Notes under the pieces: generated by a model
Database searches by the model: none
Seen by the model: only the letters and a program-made list of their open reading frames with translations
What the model was told of the DNA's origin: nothing
Source: Parastagonospora avenae f. sp. tritici 18332-5
Taxonomy: Eukaryota > Ascomycota > Dothideomycetes > Pleosporales > Phaeosphaeriaceae
Direction of reading: 5' to 3'
DNA length: 60,736 nt
Assembly: GCA_022559985.1 (NCBI GenBank)
Contig: JAFJTR010000128.1
Coordinates: 1 to 60,736, forward strand
Program-made: the position numbers and the translations under genes
In this document: one piece after another, positions 21,960-31,663 of the stretch
Layout of the letters: every line of letters begins with the position of its first letter
Numbering within the stretch: position 1 is the stretch's first letter

Positions 21960-22641
21960 CACGAGACATTCATGATATACCAGCACAAACAATCCTAACG
22001 AACACCGGACCTCCAACGCATTTCGGTCTGTATCACATAGCACACCGCCCAGCTTTCGTCGGCAAGTAGCGCGATTTATAGCGCTTACTTTGCCGCGCCA
22101 GATTTGAGTTGTATCAAATCATAAGGGTACACCAAGTTGTTTTTCTACCGGTACACTTCTTGTCGCTTTTTGAAACAATATCCTCTAGCATTCACGAATA
22201 TCGCCGTTTGACTCGCCGAGATTGTTTCGTGATATCACGGAACCAAGCTTCCTGATCTCCCCCACGTTCTTGGCGTGTTTCCTTTCCTGTAGGGGGTTGT
22301 TTGGAGGTTATTGAACTCCGAGGGAAATGCGTTGCGAATCGCGCGCTGATCGGTATTCATGCTGTCAGTCATCGTGGATGGATTTGAAGCTTGGGACGCT
22401 GAAGGGGACAACAGGTGAAGTCAATGTACATCGCGGCATACGAACTGCATGACTAATGTCTTTCATTCTCTTCGCAAAGTTCATTTCATTCTCTTTGAAC
22501 CAGTCAACTCAACCCATGATCAGCCGCGCCAAAACTCCCTTACGAAGGGTCTCTGTATCTGTACAACGATGCGTAGAGTGCAGACCTTTTATACAAATGC
22601 AAGTTCCTCACAAACCGCAGACCCTCAACTATGTCGAACAA
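21960..22641. other. Intergenic region
   Basis: No gene supported. Start of the accessory segment; the DNA becomes AT-richer toward 22600. Confidence 0.4.
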
Positions 22642-23079
22642 TTAGTAACACACCCTACAATACTCGCGCAGCAAAACACAAAATGTATTACTTACTCCCT
22701 GTAATCAATGCGTCAGCAACGAACTCTGTGCAACGTGACAAGCACACGCTTTCTAGATGTAGGATCAACTTACCGATCCGTCGACCTACAATGCTCAAGT
22801 TAGTAATTTAAATTTTGTTCGGAAGAACTATTGACTAGGGAAGATACGTACGCAAGTGGTGCAAAGATCAATACCACGAGGGACACACCTAATCGATCCG
22901 TCGATTGAGCACGTTACACAATTGTTCGAATCTTGCTGAAGATACCGTCGCAATTAGTATGTGTAACGGCGAGTAGTTTTGGTGAAGGCTCTTACACGAT
23001 TGACCAACTCAAAATCGCCTGTTGGGGCGGCTGCTGCGAGCCCGAAGAGCATGGCACAGACGAGAGAGAAGAGCTTCAT
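22642..23079 (-). CDS. Small cysteine-rich secreted protein, effector-like (about 78 aa, 4 exons)
   Basis: The ATG at 23079 opens a clear signal peptide (MKLFSLVCAMLFGLAAAAP). Exon 1 is 22996-23079, exon 2 is 22852-22935, and the intron 22936-22995 has GTAAGA and CAG ends; both exons are multiples of three. Exon 2 encodes a cysteine pattern CVTC...C...CTTC. A second intron (22787-22851) with a textbook ACTAAC branch follows, then a 12-nt exon (22775-22786, VDGS), a third intron (22699-22774), and a last exon (22642-22698) with FCVLLREYCRVCY. Retention of intron 2 or 3 would instead end the protein within a few codons. Small size, signal peptide and paired cysteines fit secreted effector-like proteins. 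The first two exons are solid; the 3' structure is less sure. Confidence 0.62.
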
Positions 23080-23410
23080 GATGAAGTTAAATCGCTGTAA
23101 ATAGAAAGAGTGATTGCTGCTGAGTTTCAAAGATGGTGAGGGTATTAGAAGGAAAAGAAGGAGTGTTTATGCAGGTATCGTTTCGTGGAGGTGCATATGT
23201 AGCCCAGGTTAATTCACCGCGCATTGCGCCGCGCCGCACATTACGCGGCTCCTAAGACTAAGTATATGTATGCTACAGGCCAAGACGATTGTTAATTTTC
23301 CGCGCATGATGCATCACCGCATATCACGCGTGATCATAAATATTGACGTTTCATTCTTGACTACACGCAAACCCCAAACAGCATAGTAAAGTGAGCTTGA
23401 TTCCCCACCC

Positions 23411-23800
23411 TTACAATGGTCGTTCCTCCCGCGTCAGTTCTTCAAAATCCCACCGCGCAACCAAGCCTTGGCCGTATTTATCATCGTCCCAGCGTTCCTT
23501 CAGTACGTCGCCATGCCGCTCGCGACCAATCTGCTGGAACATGCGGTGTAATTGTGTATTAGGTCGCCACTCTCTAACGTTACATTGTATTTGGCGACAC
23601 TCGTTGATACGGCGTTGGGTTCTGATCGATGACGCCCACTTCTCACGGCACGCAGTACTGCAGATCCCATGCCATCTCACCATTGAACCATGACGAGGGC
23701 AGATTGTAACAGTCAAACGCCGAGTCATCGCCATCGCTGTAATAGTCTGTGTCTGTATCATTAGCAACTACGGTACCTCGGAAATCTCAAAGTCCCATCT
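23411..23800 (-). pseudogene. C-terminal fragment of an F-box/LRR-like family gene
   Basis: Readable pieces on the minus strand match the C-terminus of the protein at 32901-34067. Here VREWRPNTQLHRMFQQIGRE and HGDVLKERW correspond there to VGEWRPDIETHSLFQRIGYR and HGPALEER. Upstream pieces (MAWDLQYCVP against MAWGFEYSVP) are in another frame with stops between them. The N-terminal two thirds are missing. This is a decayed duplicate; the piece is too short to be functional. With the related scrap near 24700 and the larger copy at 33 kb, it shows this family has been dispersed around the RiPP-like locus. Confidence 0.65.
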
Positions 23801-25209
23801 TTTGGGAGCAATATAGTAGACACCTGGAAGGTCCAAACAGGAATGCAGCATCACGTACTAGAGTTTTGCACCCAAAGAGATGAGAAAATTCCCTGGATAG
23901 TAGAGCCGAGCTTTCAGACTGCGCTCTCAGAGTTTGTCCGTTTGTGCGCGGAAGCTTTTCCTAATGTAAAAGCATTCATCCACCCCAACTTAGCTCCTTA
24001 TTTCTATAGGGATAAGCTATTCTAGATGGTTTTAAACACCGGGTCGAGCGAGAGACTCGAGGGTAGGTGGGAGAGGCGACCTCATCCAGGCATGCGAAAG
24101 TCGTAAAGCCAGTATACAAAGCCGCCAACATGTATCTGCTCTGGCTTGCGATGTGGTTATAAATGTGAAATTCAAACTTCGAGAAAGACAAGGGGAGAGA
24201 TCAAACAACATCTGATCATGCAGTCGTGCTACAGTAGTAGCAATCTGACACCAAAATCGTGACTTGGGTGCGCATATGCAGTAGTATTATGGAAAGTGCA
24301 GCGTTTTTTTCGTCGTGCGCGGTACCATATACGTAGACGGAGCGCGAAAGTAAAGATGACGGAATTGCAAGAATCGTTGCGTTAAGAATCCTCTACCCTT
24401 CTCAAGCTTGTGTCATGTGGGCAAGCTGCAACGATGTCTCTTTTTCAGTCCGCAGCGTCCACAACTTTACATATCTACTTGTGAATGAATTTACGCTTGC
24501 GAGATCATAAAATACCGTTGGAACTCGAAGCTAAAGTCGAATACAATGTCTAAACATGCGGAGGCGTGTTTGAAACAAATCAATGGTGGATAAGATTTAT
24601 TCGTCACATTGGAAGCGTTCTCGTGAAACTAAGCCAATCTCAATCTCAGCATCGTTGAAAACTTCCCTCGAGTGCTCTCCGTGTTATTGACGACCGATAT
24701 CTCTGAAACAAGAGAGGAGTTCGGGGAGCGGTGGGGCGATGATGAGCATGGAAAGAGTTTGGGTCGTAGACGAAAGAGAAGAGGTATCACAGGCAGATAT
24801 AGCTACGATAAAATAGTTTCAGCTCTTATATTCCGTGAACTGTCTACTTCTACGCTGTGAAGGTTACACGATTACAATAAATATACTCCGACGCGCTGCA
24901 TGCACTCAGGGAAGAGGCACAAGTTCGTCATAGCCTCGGAAAACAACGGTGAAGGCACTTTCTCACGCGATTTGGTGAAGGTGGTTTGTTGCAGAGTACA
25001 TTGTATTACGGAATTCCCTGCATAGGCAGTGTTTTGGCAACGACAGGACGGTGCTCAAATGAGCGCAATTTCAGTGGAAGTTTGGGTTCTCACTACTCGT
25101 CAAGTAAGATGTCTCTTCGACATTGATTGTCAGGTGACTGCGCTCAGCATCCATTCGGCCGCTAGCGCAGGCCCTGGAATCAACGCGGTGATGACCGTTA
25201 CAGAGTAGA
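23801..25209. other. AT-rich accessory intergenic region with gene scraps
   Basis: No intact gene. Around 24700-24790 (plus) a short frame reads EEFGERWGDDEHGKSLG, similar to ERWDDDKYGQGL of the fragment at 23.4 kb, so it is probably another scrap of the same F-box/LRR-like family. The region 24020-24650 shows nothing else. Confidence 0.45.
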
Positions 25210-25689
25210 CTACTCAGCATCTGCACCGAGCTTATAATATTTCTCTTCCCTTTCTTCTACGCTTTCATTAGCAAACATAACAAAGCCAAGTCAAGTAGAC
25301 CTACGAGGCTCAGCACCGCGACGCTCAGCATCTGCACCGAGCTTATAATATTTCCCCTCCCTTTCTTCTACGCTCTCATCAGCAAACAGAACAAAGCCAA
25401 GTCAAGTAGACCTACGAGGCTCAGCACCGCGACGCTCAGCATCTGCACCGAGCTTATAATATTTCCCCTCCCTTTCTTCTANNNNNNNNNNNNNNNNNNN
25501 NNNNNNNNNNNNNNNNNNNNNNNNNNNNNNNNNNNNNNNNNNNNNNNNNNNNNNNNNNNNNNNNNNNNNNNNNNNNNNCTACGCTCTCATCAGCAAACAG
25601 AACAAAGCCAAGTCAAGTAGACCTACGAGGCTCAGCACCGCGACGCTCAGCATCTGCACCGAGCTTATAATATTTCCCCTCCCTTTCTT
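25210..25689 (-). repeat. 111-bp tandem repeat (63-nt exon plus 48-nt intron)
   Basis: The exon-intron unit recurs at exactly 111 bp, for example CTACGAGGCTCAGCACCGCG at 25301 and again from 25412. Visible copies are nearly identical in both exon and intron, which points to recent amplification or homogenisation. The leftmost copy differs at a few bases (CTAAT branch, Gly-to-Glu codon) and the first intron is the most diverged. The array is interrupted by Ns. Confidence 0.93.
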
Positions 25690-25820
25690 CTACTCTTTCA
25701 TCAACAAATAGAAGCAGAATCAAGTTGAATCGACCTACGAGGCTCAGCGTTTCGGGGCTGCGAAGGGGCAGCAAGGGCCAACGTTGCAGCAAAGCTGGTG
25801 ATAAGCAGAGCGATCTTCAT
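25210..25820 (-). CDS. Repeat peptide precursor, candidate dikaritin-type RiPP precursor (interrupted by an assembly gap)
   Basis: Exon 1 (25739-25820) encodes a signal peptide MKIALLITSFAATLALA and a short APSQPRNAEP lead. After a 49-bp intron the gene consists of 63-nt exons at 25627-25689, 25416-25478 and 25305-25367, each followed by a 48-bp intron (GTAGGT donor, GCTGAT branch, TAG acceptor), and a 47-nt last exon at 25210-25256. All introns are phase 1, so any number of repeats stays in frame. Each repeat exon gives QEREGKYYKLGADAERR followed by GAEP. ERR is a Kex2-type dibasic site. The last copy has E for G and stops right after GADAE, where the other copies have ERR. Such secreted, Kex2-cut repeats with Tyr-containing cores are the precursor type of dikaritin RiPPs, and the UstYa-family gene at 27605 supports this. 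Copy number is unknown because of the Ns. Unspliced, the repeats contain stops, so splicing is essential. Confidence 0.82.
25482..25578. other. Assembly gap (97 Ns) inside the repeat array
   Basis: The gap edges lie in the same intron position of the 111-bp unit: left flank ends in the first 3 bases of an intron acceptor, right flank starts at an acceptor CT. Closing with zero, one or more extra units would all be consistent; one extra unit would need 108 bases. The true number of core peptides is therefore unknown. Confidence 0.97.
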
Positions 25821-25921
25821 GTTTAGGGAATTTTCAAAGATCAAAGCCGGTGACTGTAAGGCGAAAAGGTCTGGGAAAAGTTTGGATAATGGAAAAGTGG
25901 ATTTGGATGAGGACGCTGAGC

Positions 25922-25927
25922 TTTATA
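25922..25927 (-). promoter_or_regulatory. Probable TATA box of the peptide precursor gene
   Basis: On the minus strand the sequence reads CTATAAAGC about 100 bp upstream of the precursor ATG at 25820, a plausible spacing for a TATA element with a moderate 5' leader. This rests on sequence match alone. Confidence 0.45.
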
Positions 25928-25949
25928 GAGACGAAATAGTTGGACTAGC

Positions 25950-27604
25950 GATTCTGTCCGAGAATGACATACCTACATGCAAAAGCACATACAATACTAC
26001 CTTCACGAACACTGCCGCTAAAATCTGACACGGAGTAAATAAAACTCCGCGGCTTAGAGCCTGTCAACGCAGTCGATGTTTTCCAAATAACTTGCTTAAG
26101 GTCGTCTACAACGGAACGACCACGGCGATAGCTACCGCTTCACATGTAACGGTACACGAAACAACACACGGAAGAACCCCCCGATATCACGGACGGCGCA
26201 ACTACATTTGACGCTAATTAAAACTCCGCAGCTTGGAGCCTGTCAGCGCAGTCGACATACCGCACGTTACCACCACCGGTGGGAGGTCGAGGGCGCTTAG
26301 CATCAATCCGAATTTTAGCACTACAACTAGCAGTACAACATCTTAATAGAACTAAATAAAAAATTTAATACATCACTATATATTTATTATCTCTGCCCTT
26401 CTGCGAACGACTTTTTATTCGTTTAGTTTTGCTAGTCCAGTAGGGCTGCATATCGCATTATTGCTACGCGTCCTCGGCCTCCCACCGGCTATGGTAATGT
26501 GCGGTACCTTGCTTAGAGTCGAATCTTACGGAATCACTCCGGCGAAAGCTTTCACAGTAACGCCGCGATTTGCAAACACATTGCCTAGAATAACCTGTGA
26601 TGATGTCGCAGTGAAGTGGGAGATGCACATATGCAGGAAGATCTGAATGGTTGTACTGACGTTCTACTATATATGGCTATAAAAAAGACATAAAGCAGAA
26701 TAGAGGTTAGATGTGATACATAATAGCGCAGCATAGATATGTAATTCGAAACGGTACGAGAGAAAGACTGTAGAACCATTACAGATAGGCAAAAGGTCGG
26801 GGCCTCAATCTCCTATGTTTAGCGAAACTCGGTTGTACATTCGGGCCGTATTGTGATCGTCAAGTGCAGCGATCTAGTGCTAAGCCATAGTTAGGGTAAC
26901 AAATACTCCGATTGGATGATGATCTTTAGTCAACGTGCGTCAGTCTTATTAAGTACGCTTGTATTGTTATTTAGATAGTACTGCGAATTAGAGGCCTTCG
27001 GCTTCTAGTAATGTGTATTAGAAACTTGCTGATTACAGGCTAGGAGCTGGATCACTGCACCTGGGGAGCACTGATATTCGTATAGCTCAATCAGATATTT
27101 GATGGGTTCACGGGAAGCTGCCGGTATTCGGGAGAGAAGCGACCCATACCCGCTCCGTCCCATATACGTAGAGCTGCGGTGATAAAATCCAGGTCGCTGA
27201 TCTCCGCAGTATTTCGCTGTTCACTCCTCTCCAATAAACGGAACGATAGCGTACTTGGCGTGCAAGAGCTATGTACTTTCAGGGTTTTTGGAACATCGGA
27301 TTGGATGGAATTTCTAGCTCTTGTGCGCAAGTAACGCTAGCACTCCTTTCATGGGAGGGGAGTGTATCTTGAAACTCGGAAATATCTCACGTCATCCGGA
27401 AGCTGGCGGACATCTACACGCGGGATGCCAAGAAGCCGAAGATAGATTAGGTATTACCGACAGTTGGAAGTGGGGATCACTTCTCGTCCATCCCCACCCC
27501 TCAGTTCTCAGATCGCGAACATGCTTCATGCTATAGTAAATCCATAATCTTGTCCCATCAACACTTTTTCTCTGATCCACCTGCTCCTCATTCGGCAACC
27601 CACG
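25950..27604. other. Intergenic region between precursor and UstYa genes
   Basis: Divergent spacer of about 1.65 kb that must hold both promoters (precursor leftward, UstYa rightward). AT-rich from about 26300 to 27050. No further intact gene recognised; the small open frames on both strands have no family signature. Confidence 0.45.
26041..26256. repeat. Pair of 36-bp direct repeats, 180 bp apart
   Basis: AAAACTCCGC at 26041 and 26221 begins two copies of a 36-bp segment that continue through GAGCCTGTCA and CGCAGTCGA, differing only by a few G/A or C/T transitions. Only transition differences would fit RIP-like mutation of a duplicated sequence. Read on the minus strand both end a short Cys-containing frame (VDCADRL in the better copy), so they could be the decayed 3' ends of two copies of a small gene. 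Function unknown. Confidence 0.6.
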
Positions 27605-28577
27605 ATGAATCAATACGACGATGACATTAAGGAGGAATCACAGCTTTTGGATGAACATCAGACGAGCCCAATCTTTGTTGTTCGCAATTCACCAAGAGTT
27701 CGCTGTCAAATGATGGGGCTTTGCGCCATTGCTTTCAGCTTCGGTGCCCTGATCTCTTGTTGCATCACATGGGCAGTCATTACCAGTCATGAGGCATCCC
27801 GGACGCCCGCTGTATCCGAGCAACTTACGTATGACATGCCGGTAAACCCAACCTCTCCTCTATTGAACATCGACCGGAACCTTTCAACCAGATGGTTCCC
27901 TTCTTTTAACTGGACTCCCGACGAATGGAACGAACATCCGAAATACGGTCGAGTCGATGAATTATGGGGAAAGGATATGGGCCTGAAAAGTAGGTGCCTA
28001 GGTGTATCTTGTTGTTGACGAGTAAAGACGGAATTTAACAAATGAATAGACGGATTTTTCCTCATTCCTATCGAAGAGGGCGCTCAGTACTCGCTCGATC
28101 CACGCCACAATGCCGTGCTACGGAACGTCGAAGGCAAGTACGATGGATTCCCAGTGATCATGGAGGGCGTTCATCAGATGCACTGTCTGGTATGTTCTCG
28201 CATGTTGTAAAGAACGTATACATGTCCCGCTAAGTCTTTTCCCTTAGGATGCACTCCGACGAAAACTTTTCATGAATCGTGACTGGTATAAGGAGAACTG
28301 GAAACACATGGCGGATACTAAACTTGAGCTGGCCCATACATCACATTGCCTCCGTATGATTCGCGAAGTCATTATGTGTCGGGCCGACATAGGTCTAGTA
28401 CCTTGGTCGTGGGATCGAGTGGGTGGCATGTCGCCAGACTTCAGCCGCGCGCACCGCTGCAACAACTATTCGGCGATGTTGGAGTTTGCAAAAGGTCAAT
28501 TCATGCCCAAGCCTATTTCTGCATACCTGGATAATCTAGCCCCGCCGCCGGACGCGCAGTATCTTCATGAGGAATGA
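27605..28577 (+). CDS. UstYa-family (DUF3328) oxidase, candidate RiPP cyclase (284 aa, 3 exons)
   Basis: Exons 27605-27989, 28050-28189 and 28248-28577 are separated by 60- and 58-bp introns; the 855-nt CDS is in frame. A short cytoplasmic tail is followed by one membrane helix at about 36-59 (MMGLCAIAFSFGALISCCIT), placing the catalytic part in the secretory lumen. Both family-defining HxxHC motifs are intact: HQMHC at 170-174 and HTSHC at 205-209; the CRAD segment after the second is also typical. Known UstYa-family proteins act in oxidative macrocyclisation or chlorination of ribosomal peptides in dikaritin pathways and occur in some other clusters. The repeat precursor 1.8 kb away and divergently arranged is the obvious substrate candidate. 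That pairing is inference; family membership is firm. Confidence 0.93.
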
Positions 28578-28912
28578 CCCTACATAGTCTGGGTCGATAT
28601 AGAGACGGGAAACATGTAGCTTTGTTTCCTTAAGGGTATTCATTTGCTACATAAAAAGGAGCTACGCCGTACACATGTAGGTGATGAGTTAATCCAGCCG
28701 ATGGCTGTGTCTGCAGAGAGTCCAATGAAAGTTTGAGGTGCTCACCACACTGGACTCGTCCGGCACTACGGCCTCGTAAATCTTTTCTAATCTCTTCATC
28801 TATTACTATGGCCGTATTGTCCGAGTTCTGCAGCCTCATCTTACTCTGAAGTTGCTCATAAAGATGTTGTGCACGTCACAGCGAAGAAAACAGATATTCT
28901 GATACACATACT
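28578..28912. other. Intergenic region between UstYa gene and hAT element
   Basis: 3' flank of the UstYa gene, ending at the transposon terminal repeat. No gene seen. Confidence 0.45.
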
Positions 28913-30336
28913 TGTCAACAATCCGGCTGGCTGGCTTGATTAGCTGCAGAGCGTCAGCCGGCTTGATGTAGCCGTATCGGCCGGTTACCTAATGAGGAAA
29001 GTGGTATGGAAAGTTGGAGTCGTATTTCTCAGCCGACGGCCCATGTTGCCATGCCGTATTTGGTGTCTAATTACTCCTCAGTAACAGCCTTCTCATCCAC
29101 CTCATCGTCGCTGCCAATACCAGCTCTTCTCCATCTCCTGTTACACTGCATTGCTGCCATAAACTCAGGTGAGATACCTCATCGGCGAGGCTTTAGCAGG
29201 TCGCCAAGCTCACTAAAGACGCGTTCAAACTCACAGCTTAAGGCTGAAATAGAGAGTACGTCGAGCGCAAGTTTGCTGAGGTTATGGTAGCGATCGCGCA
29301 GCTCTACCCAGTATTTTATAGGGTTTCTTGCATGCTCGCTATCCTTTGCAGCACACGGCTCGCAGCGCTTCCACTGTTCGAACTCGTCCTCCTCGTTGCT
29401 GCCTACGCCGGCTAGGTCGACGATACTGTCAATCGTGTCGTTAGTATTATTAGCGAATATTCGTGTGCATGCGCGCGGCCTCGCTAAGCCTTTGTACTCG
29501 GCCCAGAGGGCCTGGAAATTGCGATTATTCAACTCTAGCCGTGTAGGCTCCTCAACAGAATCGCAGTAGTTCTTAGGTCGTGGATAGAGGATTGTAGCAG
29601 CGTAATAAGCTGGCGATAAGTTAAGCCTGTTGTAGTAGTAGCGCACCTTGACGATAGCGGCTTAGAGGTTGATTGGGAGGTGGTCTCCGGGCGCCTCATC
29701 GTGACAGTGATGCTCAACGTCCTCGTAGCTTTGGAGTCGCGATTCTAGTACTCTAAGTAAGTACTTAAATATAGGAATAATCTCAGCAATAGAGCCGAAT
29801 CTGTCAGGTGCTTTGCTAGCTTTTTTATCGTCCTTATCGCTGCCTTGCCCGCGTCCTTCAAGGCGTTTTGTACACTCCTTCAGCGGCCTAAGAACGTCTA
29901 TATACTCATTGACCACCTGCCAATTAGTAGTGCTGAGGCCGCCTGATCTTATCCATAGAGGCGCGTTAGGTAGCTAGTTGTTGCGTCTTCGTTTTTTATG
30001 CGATCGATGTGGCTGTTCGCGTAAGCACTTACTGCTGCCTGCAGTTTAACAGCGCGCTTAAAGCATAAGTAGTACGAGTTCTAGCTTGTGACAACTGGCT
30101 TAACAGGCTTAAGTATCTCCTGACTATCGGTAGGTAGCTCACGTTAGGCTAGGCGTTCAAAATATTTAAAAAGCTTATACTGCTGCTGTTAGTAGCACTT
30201 CGTCTGCAGCGTGATAGTTGCAGTAAGTGGGTGTACAATATTGTACGATGGGTTTGATCAAGTTACGAGTGTATATTGTGGCAGACTGATGATGTTCTAT
30301 CTATCGTACGAACGCGTTCATATACAATTCTGCTGC

Positions 30337-30358
30337 GCACAGGCCTGCAGGCCTGTGC
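30337..30358. repeat. 22-bp perfect palindrome inside the hAT element
   Basis: GCACAGGCCTG followed by its exact reverse complement CAGGCCTGTGC, with no spacer. A shorter perfect palindrome, GTACAATATTGTAC, lies at 30233-30246. They may mark a small nested insertion in the transposon; no function is claimed. Confidence 0.6.
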
Positions 30359-31315
30359 ATCAGCAGCTCATGTGATAATGAGGATTGCTATGTACGGACA
30401 GCTGCAGTGTTTTGATAAAGGTGATAACGCTAAGAAGTACGCCTAATAGCCCATCGCGTCGCTAGTCCCTCATGAACGGCGTCTCCTCCACTATATCAGA
30501 TGTGGCGTGATCGTTGTTAAAGGCCTCTGCTTTCTTGCCCCAAAGGAGCACCTGACCGATGAGGTTGAGCGTGTGAGGACCGCAGCGGATGCGACGGTGA
30601 ACAGCATTGAAGCTCTACTCGGGCGATCGCGCGATAGCTTCAATAGCTGTGTCGTTATTGCTCGCATTGTCGAGGAAGAAGTAGCTAATATTGCGTGTAC
30701 TTATGCTAAAATTTTGTAGAATTGTTAGCACTACCTCAGCTGTTTTCTCGCCTAAGTACGGTACCGGTACCGGTAAGCGCCTGTACCGTAAGCTAAGGCA
30801 GCGCAATAAGCTAGTCGCAAAGCCTGCTGTCAGCCCTAACGTTATGGGCGACAATATCAAGAAAGCCCTTCTTGCTGCCCCTTGTCGTCTATCTTTTAAG
30901 GCTAAGGTGTACTTTACTTATTGCGTGTGGCAGCTCTATAATAACTAGCAGCTTAAGATAATTACATAGGCGCATAACGTAGCGCAAGACGCTGTCGTAA
31001 GACAACTATAGAGCGTCTTTAGCTAGCAGGTTAGCAAGGCGTATAAGGCGTCGAAAAGCTAGCTTATCGAACTTAGAGAGTAGGTAATTATTTTTAATAA
31101 GCTACCTGTCCGTACGCAAGTACGGCTTAATTCACGGCGCAATTGCGGCTCAATACAGTCTGTGCGCCAAGGGGCCACATGTAGATAAGAACCCTCCTTC
31201 TCCGCAAGGAGAGAGAGGGCAGTAGTCAAGTAATCAACAGAATCATCTTGCCTGCTCACCTTTTGGCGTACGCCTGCGGGCGTACACATCCAATACCCGG
31301 TCAACCGACACTACC

Positions 31316-31663
31316 TGTTGGGAGGGCTTTGCACTAGTGCGAAAGGAGATAACTATAACTGCATTGGATTCGATTGATCTTTGTTGTTTCCTTTCGCACT
31401 AGTGCAAAGCCCTCCCAACACTGATCAGTGTTGGGAGACTCACTAGTGAAAGGAAATAACGATAACTATGAATGCATTCTGTACGATTGGTGTTGACTTG
31501 ATTGTACTAAGGAGGAGAACTACAGAAAAGATGGGCTCAGGGGTTCTGGTCTGAGCGCTGCTCGGACGCTGCGATCAGCGCGTCTGACCGCGTGACCGAG
31601 ATCAGTGCGCCTGATCGCGTAGTTGAGATGTTGACGATACTTGTGATCCGACCTTACCCAACA
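31316..31663 (+). mobile_element. Nested copia-type LTR: one solo LTR plus two opposed 5'-end copies
   Basis: 31429-31663 (235 bp) starts TGTTGGGAG and ends CCCAACA, the usual inverted ends of fungal Ty1/copia LTRs. Immediately left, 31316-31420 is a 105-bp inverted repeat: TGTTGGGAGGGCTTTGCACT ... and its near-exact complement, each arm about 34 bp and closely related to the solo LTR's first 50 bases. At their junction AACACTGATCAGTGTT is a perfect palindrome. No internal gag-pol sequence remains and no matching 5-bp target duplication was found. This is an insertion within the hAT element and therefore younger than it. Confidence 0.68.

Noticed and set aside
25210..25689. CRISPR-like or satellite-like regular array
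   Set aside because: The host is a fungus, and each 111-bp unit resolves into a 63-nt in-frame exon and a 48-nt GT-AG intron of one gene; the regularity is coding, not CRISPR.
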